From NCBI RefSeq assembly GCF_024679095.1, contig NW_026111283.1:248001-312000 (forward strand): a stretch of DNA of 64,000 nucleotides, read 5' to 3'. The position numbers and the translations under genes are program-made. Source of the stretch: Eriocheir sinensis. Taxonomy: Eukaryota > Arthropoda > Malacostraca > Decapoda > Varunidae. Shown here in pieces: positions 57,695 to 64,000 of the stretch (the first letter of the stretch is position 1; the number at the start of each line of letters is the position of its first letter). The notes beneath the pieces were generated by a model. It did not search any database. It saw nothing but the letters and a program-made list of their open reading frames with translations, and was not told where the DNA came from.

Positions 57695-58877
57695 TGTATT
57701 TTGTATATTTATTTTCATACAAATTAAAATTATTTTTGTTTATTTTTTTATATATTTTCATACAAATTTTCGTTATTTTATGTGTATTTTGTATATTTAT
57801 TTTTTCTACAAATATACGTTCTTTTATCTGAATTTTGTTTATTGACTTTGAAACGAATTTACCTGATTTTGTATATCTAATTTCATACAAATTAAAATAC
57901 TTCTGTGTATTTTTGTATATAGTTTTATATAAATTTACGTTATTTTATGTGTATTTTGTATATTTATATTTATACAAATACACATTCTTTTATTGGTATT
58001 TTGTAAATTTATTTTGATACGAGTTTACATTATTTTATGTGTATTTTGTATACATTTTTTTTATACGTATTTGTATTTTGGTATATATATTTTTATAAAT
58101 TAAAAAAAAGTCGTTTTTTTATGGGTATTTTGCCTCTTTATTTTCATACAAATTTACATTATTTTATTAATATTCTGTGTATTTATTTTGATACGATTTT
58201 ACATTATTCTATTTGTGTTTTGTATATATTTTTTTATACAAATTTACGTTATTTTAAGTGTATTTGTTTATGTTTTTTCATTCAAATTTACATTATTTTA
58301 TGTGTATTTTGTATATGTATTTCAATACAAATTTACCTAATTTTATGTGTATTTTGTATATTTATTTTCATACAAATTTAAAATATTTTTGTGTATTTTT
58401 GAATATAGTTTGATACAAATTTAGGTTATTTTATGTGTATTTTGTATATCTATTTTCATACAAATACACATTCTTTTATTGATATTTTGTTTATTTATTT
58501 TGACGCGAATTTACAGTATTTAATGTGTATTTTGTATATATATTTTTATACGTATTTACATCATTTCATGTGTATTTTGTATATATATTCCTAAAGAAAT
58601 CAACGTTATTTTATGTGTATTCGTATATATATTTTGAAACAAATTTACACTGTTTTATGTGTAATTTTCAATACAAATTTACCTTACTGTATGTGCATTT
58701 TGTATATTAATTTTAATACAAATTTAATTATTCTATGTGTATTTTTGTATATGTATTTTTAAAAAAAATATACTTTATTTTATGGGTATTTTGCATCTTT
58801 ATTTTCATACAAATTTAAATTATTTTTTTAATATTCTGTGTACTTATTTTGATACGATTTTACATTATTCTATGTAT
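57695..58877 (+). repeat. Satellite block 37
   Basis: Plus block, inverse of 2,953-4,323. Near 58,074 about four monomers are missing: a monomer with ATACGTATTTG is fused directly to GTATTTTGGTATAT. It ends at a reverse J2 (58,868-58,887). Confidence 0.9.
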
Positions 58878-60602
<1,725 letters not shown>

Positions 60603-61675
60603 TGTTGCATATTTTTTTAATACAAATTTACCTTATTATATACGCATTTTGTATATTAATTTTAATACAAATTTAATTATTCGATGACTATTTTTGTATC
60701 TGTATTTTTATAAACATATGCTATTTTTTTTAGGTATTTTGCATCTTTATTTTCATACAAATTTACATTATTTTATTGATATTCTGCTCATTCATTTTGA
60801 TACGAATTGACATTATTCTATGTGTATTTTGTATATATTTTTCATACAAATTTACGTTATTTTATGTGTATTTGTTTATATATTTTGACACAAATTTACA
60901 ATATTTGATGGGAATTTTGTATATACATTTCAAAAGAAATTTACCTAGTTTTATGTGTATTTTGTATATCTATTTTCATACAAACTGAAATTATTTCTAT
61001 GTATTTTTGTATATATTTTAATACAGATTTTAGTTATGTTATGTGTATTTTGTAAATTTATTTTCATTCAAATATATATTATTTTATTGGTGTTTTGTTG
61101 ATTTATATTGATACGAATTTACATTATTTTATATGTACTTTGAATATATATTTTTATACGCTTTTACATTATTTAATATTTAATTTTGAATATATATTTT
61201 TATACAAATTTATCGTATTTTATGTGTATTTGTATATATATTTTCATATAAATTTACATTATTTTATGTGTATTTTGTACATATATTTTATTACAAATCT
61301 ACCTCATTTTATGTTTATTTTGTATGTGTATTTTGTATATTTATATTTATCCAAATACACATTCTTTTATTGGTATTTTGTATATTTATTTTAATTCGAA
61401 TTTACATTATTTTATGTGTATTTTGTATACATTTTTTTATACGTATTTACTTAATTTTATGTGTATTTTGTATATATATTTTTATAGAAATCTACGTTTT
61501 TTTATTTGTATTCGTATATATATTTTGAAACAATTTTTACATTGGTTTATATGTATTTTTGCATATCTCTTTCAATACAAATTTACCTTATTGTATGTGC
61601 ATTTTGTATATTTATTTCAATGCAAATTTAAATATTTTATGTGTATTTTGGTATATATATTTTTATAAGATTACG
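60603..61675 (+). repeat. Satellite block 39
   Basis: Plus block, inverse of 38,110-39,092 and 48,547-49,619. It starts at a reverse J1 that has lost two bases (60,589-60,607) and ends at a reverse J6 (near 61,670). Confidence 0.9.
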
Positions 61676-62676
61676 AAAATTTTAATAAAAATATATACAA
61701 AAAAACGAAAAAAATAATTTCAATTTGTATGAAAATAGATATACAAATAACACATATAATTATTTAAATTTGTATTTAAATACATGTACAAAATACACAT
61801 AAAATAATGTAAATTTGTATGAAATGAAAACAAATTCACATAAAATTCGCGTCAAAATAAATAAACAAAATATCAATAAAAGAATGTGTATTTGTATGAA
61901 AATAGATATACAAAATACACATAAAATAACCTAAATTTGTATAAAACTATATACAAAAATACACAAAAATAATTTAAATTTGTATGAAAATAAATATACA
62001 AAATACACATAAAATTAGGTAAATTTGTATTGAAATACATATACAAAATACACATAAAATAATGGAAATTTGAATGAAAATATATAAACATATACACTTA
62101 AAATAGCGTAAATTTGAATCAAATATATATATATATAAAATACTAATTAAATAATGTAAATATGTATAAAAAAATATATACAAAACACAAATAGAATAAT
62201 GTAAAATCGTATCAAAATAAATACACAGAATATTAATTAAATAATGTAAATTTATATGAAAATAAAGATGCAAAATAGCCATAAAATAACGCATTTTTTA
62301 TAAAAATATATATACCAAAATACACATCAAATATTAAAATTTGTATTAAAATAAATATAAAAAATGCACATACTGTAAGGTAAATTTATATTGAAATAGA
62401 TATGCAAAATACATATAAAACAATGTAAATTTGTTTCAAAATATATATACGAATACACATAAAATAACATTGATTTCTATAAAAATATATACAAAATACA
62501 CATAAAATGAAGTAAATACGTATAAAAAAATGAATACAAAATACACATAAAAATCGTATCAAAATAAATAAACAAAATACCAGTAAAAGAATGTGTATTT
62601 GTTTAAATATAAATATACAAAATACACATAAAATATCGTAAATTTGTATAAAACTATATACAAAAATACACAGAAC
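61676..62676 (-). repeat. Satellite block 40
   Basis: Minus block. The first ~250 bp are the inverse of 37,850-38,109, including the GACGCGAATT joint at 61,851. The remainder is the inverse of 41,535-42,330. It ends at a reverse J8 (62,671-62,680). Confidence 0.88.
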
Positions 62677-63631
62677 AAATACACATTCTTTTATTGGTAT
62701 TTTGTTTGTTTATTTTGTTTCGAATTTATAATATTTTATGTGTATTTTGTTTACATTTTTTTATACGTATTTACCTAATTTTATGTGTATTTTGTATATA
62801 TATTTTTATAGAAATCTACGTTATTTTATGTGTATTCGTATATATATTTTGAAACAAATTTACATTGTTTAATATGTATTTTTGCATATCTCTTTCAATA
62901 GAAGTTTACCTTATTGTATGTGCATTTTGTATATTTATTTCAATACAAATTTAAATATTTTATGTGTATTTTGGTATATATTTTTTTATAAGAAATGCGC
63001 TATTTGATGGGAATTTTGCATCTTTATTTTCATACAAATTTACATTATTTTATTAATATTCGGTGTATTTATTTTGATACGATTTGACATTATTCTATTT
63101 GTTTTTTGTATATATTTTTTTTTATACATATTTACATTATTTAATGTGTATCTTGCATATATATTTCATACAAATTTATTATCTATTATTTATTTTCATA
63201 CAAATACACATTCTTTTCATGATATTTTGTTTATTTATTTTGACACGAATTTACATTACTTAATATGTATTTTATATATATATTTTTATACGTATTTACA
63301 TAATTTCATGTGTATTTTGTATATATATTTCTATAGAAATCTACGTTATTTTATGTGTATTCGTATATATTTTGAAACAAATTTACACTGTTTTATTTGT
63401 ATTTTGCGTTTTTTTTTCAATACAAATTTACCTTATTGTATGTGTGCATTTTGTATATTAATTTTAATACAAATTTAATTATTCTATGTGTATTTTTGTA
63501 TATGTATTTTTTTTTAAATATGCTTTATCTTATGGGTATTTTGCATCTTTATTTTCATACAAATTTAAATTATTTTATTGATATTCTGTGTACTTATTTT
63601 GATACGATTTTACATTATTCTATGTATAACA
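62677..63631 (+). repeat. Satellite block 41
   Basis: Plus block, inverse of 40,555-41,534. It keeps the four monomers (about 63,265-63,450) that the (TA)n at 40,738 has replaced. It ends at a reverse J2 (63,618-63,637). Confidence 0.9.

Positions 63632-64000
<369 letters not shown>

Overview
The window is almost entirely one AT-rich satellite DNA from a eukaryotic nuclear genome. I found no complete host gene. The basic unit is a diverged monomer of about 45 bp (GC about 11% in a hand-derived consensus), with anchors GTATTTTGTATA, ATACAAATTTAC and TTATTTTATGT. Monomers differ from one another in a reproducible order, so they form higher-order repeats: a 15-monomer cassette of about 670-680 bp and a longer unit of about 1,038 bp. 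The T-rich strand of the monomer has no stop codon in any of three frames and 45 is a multiple of three. This is why the region is full of long but meaningless open frames.

The striking feature is architecture. I count 40 switches of array orientation, giving 41 blocks from about 0.2 to 4 kb (the block at 49,620-53,367 is listed as two entries around a retroelement). Many switch points are the same breakpoint copied several times, in both orientations, so blocks and junctions were amplified together. Large inverted duplications are visible: 6,858-13,530 with 19,865-26,350; 2,755-6,858 with 55,125-59,060; 37,850-40,735 with 58,730-61,930; 40,160-42,330 with 61,850-64,000; 32,310-34,200 with 52,047-53,940. 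Large direct duplications include 90-2,760 with 20,915-23,610; 3,655-5,535 with 14,254-16,158; and 37,940-40,510 with 48,395-51,046.

Three non-satellite insertions interrupt the array. A tRNA-derived SINE lies at about 8,913-9,237. A 5'-truncated SINE that looks like the same family, with an A-tail, lies at 47,220-47,377. A 5'-truncated LINE 3' end (51,047-51,945) carries the last ~260 codons of a reverse-transcriptase ORF, its 3' UTR and an A-tail. Seven long (TA)n tracts (about 100-290 bp) sit in the array. Two directly follow retroelement A-tails; the others lie at two recurrent positions of the higher-order repeat, where paralogous copies keep only a few TA units.

The LINE 3' UTR and coding style remind me of elements common in decapod crustacean (crab) sequences, and long d(A-T) tracts are a classical property of crab genomes. 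A decapod host is therefore my best guess, from memory and not from a search. The region is probably constitutive heterochromatin. Centromeric, sex-chromosome or other location cannot be decided from sequence alone. Block boundaries are read by eye and are good to about 5-20 bp.
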